Origin: Opisthocomus hoazin
Lineage: Eukaryota > Chordata > Aves > Opisthocomiformes > Opisthocomidae
Assembly: GCF_030867145.1 (NCBI RefSeq)
Contig: NC_134415.1
Span: 67,299,300-67,363,299, forward strand
Direction: 5' to 3'
Length of the DNA stretch: 64,000 nucleotides
Shown here: positions 46,219 through 58,563 of the stretch, in pieces
How positions within the stretch are numbered: position 1 is the stretch's first letter
How the letters are laid out: the number at the start of each line of letters is the position of its first letter
Notes under the pieces: generated by a model
What the model was told of the DNA's origin: nothing
Seen by the model: only the letters and a program-made list of their open reading frames with translations
Databases searched by the model: none
Program-made: the position numbers and the translations under genes

Positions 46219-49200
46219 AGCCTGTTCACACATCAGCAAAATTATTTTTCTGTCACTAGTTTTACAGAAACTGCTGTGGTGGCATATGGGAACAAGGAGA
46301 GGGAATATCTCAATTTCTTGAGCATAGGTGAAGAGGGTTTTTTTGCTCATATTTTAAGATGCTGTGAAATCCAAAGATGCAAAAAGACCCAGTTCTCTCT
46401 GCGCTCAGGTGTCTGAAAGCACAGCTTACCTTTAGTTTTTAACTTTCATCTTTTGTTTCCTGTATTTCTCAAATATATTGTTTAGTGAGAACAATCAGAC
46501 AGATGGGGCAGAGATCTCTGTCATTTTTGGCTTCTTTTTTCTGCCGTGCAGTACTCTTGAGCTTGCAGTAGACAAGATGTCTTTCTGATGGGAACTGTGA
46601 CTTTTAGTCAAAGGAAGAAAAGCAAGGGGAAGTAGAAATGATGGATGACACAGCAAATAGCAGATATGAGAAGGTGTGTGACAAGTAAAGAAGTTAGATT
46701 TCTAAGAAATAAATTGACTATAGCGCTTCTCAGAATAAGATGGTGAGTGCTGAATGCAAAATAAGAGTTTTCTACTTGGTTTCTACATCAGATTTTCACA
46801 TATGTAATATTCCTTTGTTCACGCCTGCAAACTGATACTGTAACCTTACAGTGTCAGTCCTTATTCTGTCCTGTGTCCGTTCGTTGCCAGACTCAGCTGC
46901 TCCTTACCGGGTGGCTCGTGGGACAGGGTCCCAGGAAGCGAGGTGTCAGTTGTCCACGTCCCTGCCTGAGACACATCGGCACAGAGTCCCTAAAGCCAGC
47001 TGATCTGGATCCATAATCCCAAGCATATGCTCAAGTATTTTCCGCCTCAGTTATGAGCTTGGGACAGGGGTGGCTTAGTGAAGATCTGCGCTTTGCACAA
47101 TGCAGAGGCGTAGTCTGGATGCTAACGGCATCTAGGCCTAACCTGGTCTAAGACACAGCGCTGGTGTAGATATCTGTGACCGACTTGTGCTGTTAAGTAA
47201 ATTGGTACTGGTGGAGTAAGCAACACTGAAATACATCCCTCTGCCTCCATCAGGACAAACCAGGCGAAGGGAGCACTTGTGCTGTTCCGTTACGTGCTCC
47301 AGCTGTGCCAACAGAGAAGCTCCAGAAGCGGCCGAGAGAAAGATGATTTGTGCTATCAAGTGGGTTCTGCAGTGTCCCATGAGAGACAAGGTCAGGCATC
47401 AGCCTGCTCCTCAGGAACAGCGTAATGCAATATCTCTTCTCTCCACCTAACCGTTTCCATCAAACTTGAATTAATTTTTTTCTTTTTTTTTAACCTGTGA
47501 GGCTCCTGCTGCTTAGTCAATTTTTCTTGAAGTTGGTAAAGGGGTTCAACAGCGAAGGGCAAGGGCTTGGGCAGAGGCACACACACTTGTATACGCACAT
47601 ACACAGAAAAGCAATATGCGGTGTGATGTTGCAAAACTTTTCTTCTTAGAAAGACCGGCAGAAAATGGACTCTGCTGCCCAAGGCCGGAGATCTAGCATT
47701 GCTCACAGCAAATAAGCTCACTGCAGCAAGGAGGTGAGAGTAGAACAATAATTGTGCTGTGCTTCCTCTCCAGTAAACATGCAAATTACAAATTTGTTTG
47801 AAATTTTTTAAACAGGAAAATTAGCAAGCCTTTTGAAGAGAACATCATGAAGATGCAATGTTAGCGACACTGGTCTCAGTCAAGACAGGGCTTTTAAGAA
47901 GATGGAGTATTTATAAACTGCCCTATAAACTGATAAGGCTGTATGATTTTATGCACCATAATTGCTCTTTGCTACATCCCAGGGACCACAGAGGGGAACA
48001 TGAAGCTTCCCATCAAGCTATTTGTCAGTGTAAGTGAATGTTTAACAGGAAAATAAAATAGTTAACAACCTTTAAAATAGGCTTAAAAACTTTAAAGTAA
48101 TGGGTGTCTTTAAAAACTGCAGGAGTGGGCTCTTTATGGGAAACTCAGAATTTAAAAAAAATGTTTGGAGTAAAGTCAAAAGTTATGAGCAGTGCTCTGC
48201 AGTAATGACACATATCAGCAGTATTTGTAACCAGAAGAACAATGTGATAAATTTTAATCGCAAGGGACCAGGCTTTGTGGGAAGTGCCTAATACACAGAC
48301 ATCCTTTATAGGTTTCCAGTTATGACCTATGTCTAAAAGACATTTTAATGATAACTAAGGAAAGTAGATGGATTGTCTTCCCAGAGTGTTGAAGGTCCTG
48401 TTTGCTGTCATCCGCAGCTTCTATAAAGACCAGAGATTTTCAAAGGTACTCTTCTGTCCTGCTATCAGCATGCAATACCGCAAGGATGGGACTATCTAAG
48501 ATAAAACATGCCAGAGACATGTACGCCTCAGGATTTCCTGTGGGAGTCTGAGCAAAAGAAGGCAATATTAATAAATATAAATTCTGGAACATTATTATCA
48601 CCAGAACCATGTCATGTAGTTTACCCTTGAATTCTTATAACCCCTCTAGTTTTCTCAGGCAGTTCAAGCTTTTAACTGCAACTGGTCAGAGTGTTAGACC
48701 TCCCCACTGGGACAATTGTTTTCAGTTACATTAAAGGCTCAAAGACTTTGATAGACATGCCAAAGAAAGGAGTTTAGCTTGCTGAATGTTTTAACTCTTT
48801 GAACTAATGTGGGATCTGGGAGTCCCCCTACTCTTGGACCTTGAAAATACTTGAAAAATAGATGCAATCTGGAAGTAGATTGGTGCCAAAAATATGTAAC
48901 AGCCCTCCCTTTGAGGATGCTGTTGCCTTTTCTATTTTCACTTTCTTGGAAGTGGTAGTTAGAGGGATCATAGGAAACACATTGTTTTTCTTGAGGAAAA
49001 TGAATTAGACTGGAGAATGAAGTACCAGTCAACCACAACCTTCATTAAATACCTAAAGTGAATTCACCTGTTTTTTCTGATCTTCAGAGCTATCTTTTGT
49101 GTCTATGCTCCTCATCACTTCTTGGCAGAGAAGTGGAAATGCCAGTGCTTTGCAGCTGGATTACTGCTCCTACAAGGAAAAGGAAACAGGGAATAAGAAA

Positions 49201-52200
49201 AAGATCCTTAAAAAATGCTGATTTTGTGGGATTTTTTGGCCAAGCCTTGTACACTAGGCAGCATAGCATGTAATACCGTTCTGCCCACAGGAACTTCCAG
49301 GACATCTTCTCTTCAAAATTTAGTTTTCAGAAACTGGTCTAAATCATTCCCATTACACAACCATTTGGGCACTCTGTCTCTACAGACTAACACTCGGGTT
49401 TGCCTAAACAGACAGTTGTTTCAGAAACTCAGGCAAACATTAGTTCTGTAACAGTCCTGCCTTCTCCTGACTTCTTATTAACATATGGGCAGTGGCAGTA
49501 CTGTGATCTTGTGTGTTTTGGGAAGCTTTCCCCTGACTCCTGCTATCTCCCCTTCCTTTCTAATGGGGGACAAATCACAAAAGGCGAATAACAAAAGGTA
49601 GTTCAGATCAAGTCACGCTAACTCAGTGGAACAGTAGCTTCTAGACAGGAAACACGGTTTAAAAGACAGCTGTGAGTGGGTGGATCACACTCTAAGGTTG
49701 TATCTCAGCTTTGTTGAGAATATCTTTCTTCATAATTTAGTAGGAAAGAACTGATTAATTCTCTGCACAAGTACATTTGCGACAGACTTTGTCCTACTCA
49801 TTCCAAATGGAAGACTAGAGTCTGCCTTTCAGGCAATGTGATATTTTTGCTCTTCAAATCAGTGTGCTATTCTCTTTGATGAAAAGAGCAGCAGAGAGCA
49901 ACTAAAAGCTTAGCTCTAAACAAATATAATACACATAAATGCTTTCAGAAAGGAGCTTTCATGATTTTTGCTTTCACAAAGATCCTATGAACTCTATAAA
50001 ACATAAAAAATACCTCATAATGAAACACTGTTATTTCAAAGTTGACATCACATCTGACTCAAAGCGTGACTTTTTGATTGGGATTAAATTTAGTTTATTT
50101 GAAGGTTTTAGTATAACTCCTTAGTTATCTAGAACACAAGATAAACATAACAAACATAACATTTATCTTAAAACTGAGAATGCTGATAAGTGTAATTTAG
50201 ATAGTTAAGAAATATCTTTCTATTTTAAATTCTTTGTATTATACATTTGAGAGCATTTTGTGTACAGAAAGGTCACTGTTATATGTGTTAAGATGATCAG
50301 TTCTCCCTTGTTGCTTATATGGAGTTTTATACAGTGCAGAAAGGGAAAAATAATGTAAAAAAAAAGATATCACACCCACATGCCTAAAAATCAGCAAGTC
50401 AGGACCTGTACATGAGAAACACATTTTTGCATTGACTAGCTTTCAGAATAATTTGAGAATGTTCATCTTAGATTGCTGAGAAGAGCGCTGGTGTCTCATG
50501 AAAATAATATCTGACTTCAGGTACCCTGACGGTTAAAAACACACAAATCCCCAAACAGCAATCTTTGATCAGAGCTCAGTCCAGTCAGTAGCACTGGCTA
50601 GCTTATGAGAATTCTGGTTCTGCTCATGCCTGGATTTACTCTGCAAGTCAGGAGAAGTGGTGTGGTGGGCAAAAATGACCTTTCATAACCCACATATTAA
50701 GCAAATGAATAAATCGTTACACAATGAGGAGCTCAAACTAACACCCCCCGGGCCAGGACTGTGTTTCTGGATTTGTTAAACGTTTCTTAAACTGTGCTAT
50801 GGAATCCTAGCATTGCCAAAATACAAAAACAGAGGTACAATATGAGATAATAATAAAACTCAGAAAATTTTCTCCCTGAATTGGGATTGCATGAACCCTG
50901 CACTCAAACAAGAATCACTTTCAGGTGTGGGGTGACTTGGTGGTGAAGATTTCCAAATCACACAACTACCTAAGACTTCCCTTAAGTACGTGGGATCAGT
51001 TTTAATACTCATATCTCAGGAAGCTTCACATCCCACCTCATCTAATTACTCAACTGTTATGTTAATCAAATGCAGGTATGTAACGTGTTTTCTATGTATC
51101 TGTTGCTAAATTTCTAATAAAATCCTTACCATAAAGCAAGAAAAATAATAGAAGAGATCAATGCTTTACAGCAATACGTGTAATGTTTACTTCCTTGTTA
51201 CTCTGTCCAGACTACAGTACAAGCAGAACTTGTCAAGTCCAGGGTTGCTTCAACCAACTGTTCAACCAGCAAGAAGCCTAACTACACCTGATTTTCCTAG
51301 TGAATCCTCAGGAGAGAAGCTCTAATAGCCATTGTCCAAGTATATTCTAATTGTCGGTTATGATTATTTTCTGCTTGTTAAATCTGTAACATAGACAAAG
51401 AAGGGCAGAAATTTGTAAGCAAGTAAACAGCACAATGAGAATAATAAACTGAATTAATGGTAACCTCAAGCAGATAAATCTGTGATTAAGTTCCCCTGGT
51501 TTTGAGGGCATCACCATCCTGTGAATAAACACTGGCTATCTTGGCATCCAGTTCTCGTGCCCGTGGTTCAGATCTAAGGTGATTTTTATCTATGCCCAAA
51601 TATACTGGTTATTTTTTCTTCCTATAAATATGAAAATATGAGAGAAAATAGCCTATAATTTCAAGGTATTTTAAAGAAAATGATAATTCATATAAAAGCA
51701 CCCATGGCAACCCCTAAGTCTGTGCCTCTGTTCTCTTTGCTGTACCTACTAAAGTGTGGAACAAGACAATGAAGAGTTAAATAGTAGTGGTGCAGATGCA
51801 GCTGGGCCGTGTTAGACTAAAAGGATCATCTGATGGGCATAAAAGAGGATTAGAAAAGAGAAAAGGAAATAGATGAAACTGAACTGAGAGCTGGCAGGGA
51901 GAGTCTGGATTATTGTTTAGAGGCACTCTTGTTGAGGCTTTTGCAGGGACTTCAGATAATAGAGGGATTTTGGATTTGTTTGTTGGCTACTTTCTATGCT
52001 ACTTTTTTTTAATTGGTTTTAAATTCCATAAATTGATAAGAGCTGGAGTTGTGAAGGTGCTTTGGCAAATGTATACTTAAAGGTGTAAGTATGAAGATAA
52101 ATCTTTATAGGCAGGGTTTTCTGGGTCATAGGTGGGAGTGATAGTGGGGTAGTCTCATGTAGAAGGATTGTAGTAGTATGGTGCTGACATGTCCTTCACC

Positions 52201-54800
52201 AGACAAATGGTAGGGAAAGAAAATGGAAGATATTGAGGGTAGGTCTACAGAGTTGTGCTTGGAGGAGGTTCTAGCTCTTACTCTCTCTTCTGTATGCTTT
52301 CTTATGCCATGGAGAACATGGCAGGGGTTTTAACAATGTAGGTAACCATCTGTCTCTTCAGACACCTGTTTGCCCCTGAACTTTTAAGGGGAAAACTTAG
52401 TGAGCAGTTGAATTAAAGAATACCTGGATTACCTTCTCCTTTTCTATGGGAAGGAAAAAGCCTGCTGGGATCAGACATATATTTTTGTTTGCTTAGTTTT
52501 GGTTTGGATGGGAAGGAGAAATGGGAAGAAAGTTAATATTTGCATAAATAAGTATGCTGTCAGGGTCTTGCTCATCCAAAGTATAGCTATACTCATTCTT
52601 CCAGCGATTAACTGGTTTGATGAAACCCAGAGCCTTTGAGGCCTATCAGCAGTGCAGTGTAACGGAGATGCTCTTGACCTAGTTTGACACAGGTTAGTTC
52701 AGGCCCTGCTAGCTGCTCACGAGGGGACTAGTCACAGCTTCTATGTACGTGTTTCTTCTCAGGTGGGCTTTGCAGCCCATACCAAGATTTATGCTGTCAC
52801 AACCATTTATTAGATCAGCATCTCTATGCTAGGCTGAGGGTAGCAGACTGCACTACCTGACCCAAGCAGCAGATATATCTTAACCTGAATCTTAGTTTGT
52901 GGATCTAACTAGACTTGGTGGCTGGAGGAGCTAGACTTGCTGTCCACATTGAGGTGGTGCAGTGGTGGTACTGGTCTATGGTGTTCTTGCCCATTCTGCC
53001 ACCCGTCAGCTTTAAAGTAATGCTGTGTGGCTGTCTTTTTTTCAAAGACAGCCCTGTGCCAGAGTCACCAGTCGAAAAGATTTGCAGGTGGTTCAAAATC
53101 CTTAAAAAACCAAATCAAACAAACTCCAGACCGGGTCAATTTTTTGCTCTTGCACTATGTCTCTCATCACAGACAGACAGAGCGCTCCCTCCATTGTCAC
53201 TGAGGTTAACCTCACCTTCAGACCAGGATTCACAATGCCTTCTCTCCTAGAGAGTCTCTCACTGTCTGTGCAGGCAGATTATAAGCATGCAAAACCACTC
53301 CTTGGAAATGAGACTAACAAGGAGCCCTGGGGTGACCGAACACCCTCACCCCCTCACAGGGTAGCTGGGAGTGCTCTCTGACATATTAAATTCCAGATAA
53401 TGCCCAATATGAGAGAAAAGGGGTAACTTTAGCTGGATCAGGCCCCTGCCCATGGCCAGGAACAGCTCTCACAATAGCTTGGTGGACTGGACTTGTGTCT
53501 GCAGGAATGGTCTTTGGCATTGATTTACTAATACAGATATGGCCGTGTAACCGAGGGTGCGGACTGCAGAGTCCTCATGCACTTTGTCTGTATAACTCTG
53601 GTATTCCTTACCCCGGAATAGGTGTGTAACCTGGGGCAAGAAAATTCAGTGTAAACAAGGCTGACTTGCTTTAGCCCCTCCCTTGCAGCAGAAGCAGTGT
53701 CTGCCACTACGTCATGCTTTTTAATTCTGGATTTATGGATGCTGTCTTTGGCAAGGTCACGGAGATTGAAAGGACTGAAATACACCAAAAGTCCGCAGGC
53801 AGCTACCTGCTTGTGGCATGCCGTCGTGAACGGTTACAGCTGACTGATGTCCTGGACTCACGTGCAGTGGCTGATTTCACAGTTTGTGAGAGGTGAGAGT
53901 AATGAGCGTGTGCTTGAAATACATCTGGAGTTTATACCCCAATTCCCTCTGACTCTGATAACTCAGTATTTATTACAGTCCTAATAGACCTCTTGTTCTG
54001 TGGCTTCTTCCTGAAAGATCATGAGACTACATAACGGTGCTGGCAGGGGGATGTTCTCCTCTACCTCTGTTGCTCTTAGTGCTTTTAGCTCACTCTTTGG
54101 GACTGCACTTACCGTTTTCCCACAGGACAGCATTTAATTGCTCCTTGACTGACCTTTCGCCTTGTCCCAACAACTTTGCCCCTGAGGTCGTTTTACCAAT
54201 TCGTTATTCTCTGTGGAGGAGAAATAAGTCCTTCCCAATATCTAAGCTTCTCTCCCTCTTATTTCAGAGTTGATTAAAAGAGAATGATTTAGAGTTATTT
54301 ACCACCACCTTCTAAATATCAGGTAGCAAAGTGTTCCCTGAAAATAATGACTTGAGAACCCTTCCACCGCTCTGTGCTTAGAAACTCTTTCATATCCAGA
54401 AATAGATTAAACTTGCTTTTTCTGTCAGAGACCTAAATATCACGCTGGGTCATTCAGCATTGTCATCGTCCTCATTGCATTGTTTGCTTCAGTAGAGCTA
54501 AAATATAGGAAACATAATGATGTTTCACAGGAAAAATAATGATGCTTTGTGCGACAACACATTTTTAAAGGCTCAAAAATCCTGCTAATAGATCTCACAG
54601 ATTACTGATGCTTATAGTACTCTGCTGAAATCAGGTGACGCTGGTCCATACTTTAAGAATGTTTATTAACAAGCCATTAAGGAAAAAAAAAATAATCCTG
54701 GGTATAGAAATCATTTAATCATTTCCACATGAGTGCTTCTCCATAAGGCCAGAGTCCCCTACCTTCCCTTCTCATACACTCCCCTCCTGTTCACTGACTA
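46219..54800. other. Gene desert segment, no gene recognised
   Basis: AT-rich DNA with only short, featureless open frames on both strands. No RNA gene or obvious interspersed repeat was seen. A mildly GC-richer stretch lies at 46.85-47.4 kb. Confidence 0.5.
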
Positions 54801-54801
54801 T

Positions 54802-54815
54802 GGGGTGGGGGGGGG
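54802..54815 (+). repeat. G-run (GGGG T G9)
   Basis: Four G, a T and nine G in a row. It may support a G-quadruplex and is an error-prone homopolymer for sequencing. Confidence 0.8.
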
Positions 54816-57800
54816 CAAGCTACACGGGCTTGGTGTTGCACTTTCATAAGGTGTTTGTAAAATAAGCACGTAACATGAAGTATGAGCAGAGTAAGCCACC
54901 TGCAACGTTCGTGTATTTTATGTGTATTCTGTTCTGTCCAGCGCTAGTGTTCATGTCTGGTGGGATGGCATCAGCTCTTTTCTTTGAGGGAATTTCCTTT
55001 GTAACTTTGCCCATTTGTGCAGCTTTCCTTTTACAAATCTATCACTCATCAGAAGTTTGAAGGCAATATTTGTAAAAGGTCTTCAAAATAATGATGAATG
55101 ACTAAAATGAGCATTAAAAAATAAATAAATTCAGTAACTATTCATCAAGATTACAACCTAGAAGTGTATTTCCTCCAGCTAATATGTGGAACACTTCACC
55201 CTGACATAGATAAATCGTGAATCAGCCAAGGGGTTAGTTAGGGCTTCCAGTTTCTGTTAGGTCAGCTTACTGAAGGCTGGCTTTCTGAAGCAGTAAGTAT
55301 GCAGGGGTATTTTCTTTTTTAGATGATAATAACTGACTCTGGGGATGAATAGAGTAGCAGAAAAAGTATATTTGTCCTTGTAACCCAGTGAAAGGATCTG
55401 AAGCTATTCTTACACAGTATTCTGTCTGTTTTGGTGAGAAAAAAAAGAAGATCCAGAAATAGAAAGGAAGGAAGATTTCTCTCAAGTGTAGGGCTACGAT
55501 CTGTAAGAAAAAGCCCTTCCTGTGAGTGAGCGAAGGTGGTGGAGATTTACACTAAAACAAACAACAGAGTAGGGTCTTGTGTTGGATGTACTGACAAGGC
55601 TGTGGGCACTGACTTTAAAATGTTTCATCCCGAGTATCCAGTGTCTCCCAGAAGGACGTGGAGTAGGAGGAAGTGTGAGGTTAAGAATTCAGTGAGATTG
55701 GACAGATAGTCAAAAGGCTTGGGTAGACGGTCTGAAATTCATTACGAGAGTGTATCCCGAGGGTCACCACAAACATCCTGCAAACACCAGTGAACTCTTC
55801 TGCAGTCCAGAGCTGCAGGAGCGAGTGTGGTGAGTCACAAGACGTCTCCTCCTCTGTGCACACGTACCACAGGGGAGAAAGAGGGAGGTAATGATGGGTG
55901 CTCTCTGAAGTGGCTAGAAATGTAGGTTCCTAATCTACTTTTAAATGTCTTCCAACTGACTAGCAAATATGATCTGACTTCTCAAACGTCGTCAGCGTTC
56001 TTTAAATCACACCTCCTTTAAGTCAGGCTCATGAATACCCCTCAAGTTGAATAATCAAAACTCCTCAAATTTCTACCCATTTCTTTGTAATCTAGCAGAA
56101 ATTCACATTTATGCACATGTACATTAATCTCCTTTTAATGATTAGGAGTCAGGGAAAACACATGAATACAGTGAAAAAGAAAACCAGGAGTGAAAGAAGG
56201 GTCGTAAGCTGATGATGTAAAAATCAAAGTGAAATGATTTTGCACTTCAGTAAATGCTTTGATTACCATGTCCGATCCTGTTCAGAAGGATTTGCAGCGA
56301 CTCAGTGAAAAAGGAATCAAGTGCCTTAAGATCTTAGAGTGAGGTTACCCAGTACTGTAAGCAGACGTCGTCTCGAGTGACAGAGTTTATGTGCAAATCC
56401 TGGATCGAGCATACGTGACGTCTTTGATTCTGAACACCTGCTTCAGCTTCCTTTCAAAGAGTTTTGGGTGTTTTGACTTCCTGTTGCTGTTGTTTGTGAC
56501 ATTTTTCATTTGGATAAGTGTGTTACGAGCTAAAAAAGGCAATTAAACCTCAATCCTGCAGGGGCATAGGAAATGTTAATGGAAGAATTGTATTCTATAA
56601 AATGAAATGACTGTTCTCTACTCCGTGTTGCATATAAGCTTCAGATCACCTGAGCTTTAATCTTGAAGGCACTTTGCACAAGAGTAATTCTGCTGAATGC
56701 AGTGGGACAGTTTTATCTCTGAATATAGTGTAAAATGTTAAGCATGTGTGTAAGTGTTTGTAGGACTTGGGTCTAATGTCAGAAAGCTCTTTTGCAGTCA
56801 CAAACCTGAAAAACTGGAAGGGAAAATATCTTCGTGTTACATTTGTTCAGGCCTGAATTGCATGCCACTTAGATTGTTCCTCTTGCAACAGTCTGCCAAT
56901 TTGTTGTCATCCTGTACAGACTTTTCATCTGAAAGTTCAGTTTTGCAAGTACAAGATGTGGGAGCTAAGATGATATATTGAGGCATATAAGTAATCAGGA
57001 AAAAATGCAGTTCAGCCCATGTATTCTTTGGAAATATGTATAAATATTTACAAATTATAGAGTTAAATCCAACTCATTTTGTAAATGAAGGGATATTCTG
57101 CTTTTTTTATGGGAAACATCAAAATCCAGGAAGCATGGGAGAATAAGACGTGAAATCTTTTCCAAGGGACATTCATAAACTCATAAAATCAAACATCATG
57201 CAGACTTCAACCTTTCTCCTATTTTCATTGTGTGCACGCCTACGCATCTGTGCGTTTGTGGAAGTGACTTTCATACAAGAACATTTTTTTTCTCTTTTGC
57301 ATTTACCAATTACTTTGTAAACAACTTAAAGAGATTGGTGAGGGACTGCTCTGCAGAAATGATAGCACATCTGCAGCACAGGCAGTTAAAGTCAACAATT
57401 AATTAATTGTTAAGGGCTCTGTTCATCCAAACGTTTGGCTCTGTATTTACTGCATGATTCACGGCTTGTGATCCTTGGTTTCCAGAGAACTCAAAGTCTG
57501 GTGCTCCATTTCAACCCTTCCCCTGCTCCCCATTTCACCCTTCCCTGCCCACACCCAACTGTGGAGGGGTGAAACCGTGCCCCGTACAGAGTAACGGTGC
57601 TCTGCGGCACACAGCCCACCCACGCACCGCGCAGACCCGCTGAGCGTGTGCAGCAAGCACGGGCAGTGCTCAGCTGAAGTCTGAGACAGGGAGCCCTCCT
57701 TGGCTGCTGTCAGGAATTCACTGATAGGCGAATATTTACAAAACAAACAAGGCGCACACAGAAGCACGCGCAATCATCTTTTGTGTATCTGGATTTCGGC

Positions 57801-58553
57801 AGATTAGACTTTAAGCCCTCAGTGTAAAACAGTGGCTGTCAGTCGTAGAAAACAGATTTTATATCGACCTGTATGAAGCTGTGGTCAAGGGCGTCCCTGG
57901 CAGTCTGGGAGGCACTTTTTGTCCCAGTTTCATTCTGAGCCTCCAGATAAGAAATGTCACAGTGATTTGCTCCAGTTGCCTCCCCAGGAAAGATCTACTA
58001 TCTTCCAGTGTATATAGATAAAGAGAGATCAGTATGTTTACAGTGAGCCAAATTTATAATAGACATGGACCAAACTCTGTAGTTCTTAGGTAAATTTTCA
58101 AGGAAAGCTGTTCCTTAAATAAGGAGTTCCAAAAAATTGCAGCAACAATAGCTAGAGTTAAAACGTTATTTACTCGCTAAGATTTTTATTATTACTAACT
58201 TGCAAAATTCCCTTGGAGTGTAAGAGCAGAACATTAAAAGCATCTAGCAAAATAACAAGTGCCTATCACCAAATAATTAAAGTCATCACCGAAGAAACAA
58301 AATGTAAAACCATAAACAAACCTTGAACAAACAAGAAATAATCAATGATAAAGGGAACCAAAACATTTGGCATCTCTGCCAGGAAACTTCTACAGATGTG
58401 TTCTGATGTATGATAAGAAGAAACAACATTTCGGAGTCACAGGGCCCTCAGTGAGGTTCCCGCCTTCCAATGAGGTTAAGTCACAGGGAGGCGCAGCCAG
58501 CTTTGCTCCCGCTGGTGATCTCAGCAGCCCTCCTGGTGAATTGCTCAGATTTT
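54816..58553. other. Gene desert segment with a possible regulatory block at 57.3-57.4 kb
   Basis: No gene recognised. The block contains a forkhead-type TTGTAAACAA (57,315-57,324) and, 70 bp on, an 18-bp perfect palindrome of TAAT/ATTA sites (57,394-57,411). Confidence 0.45.
57394..57411. promoter_or_regulatory. 18-bp perfect palindrome of homeodomain-type ATTA sites
   Basis: AACAATTAATTAATTGTT is its own reverse complement and contains overlapping TAATTA cores, the recognition word of many paired or LIM-type homeodomain dimers. The palindrome is a direct observation; the regulatory role is inference. Confidence 0.35.
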
Positions 58554-58563
58554 GGGGGGGGGG
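58554..58563 (+). repeat. G-run of 10
   Basis: Ten consecutive G within a short open frame (58,367-58,735). The homopolymer makes that frame unreliable. Confidence 0.85.
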
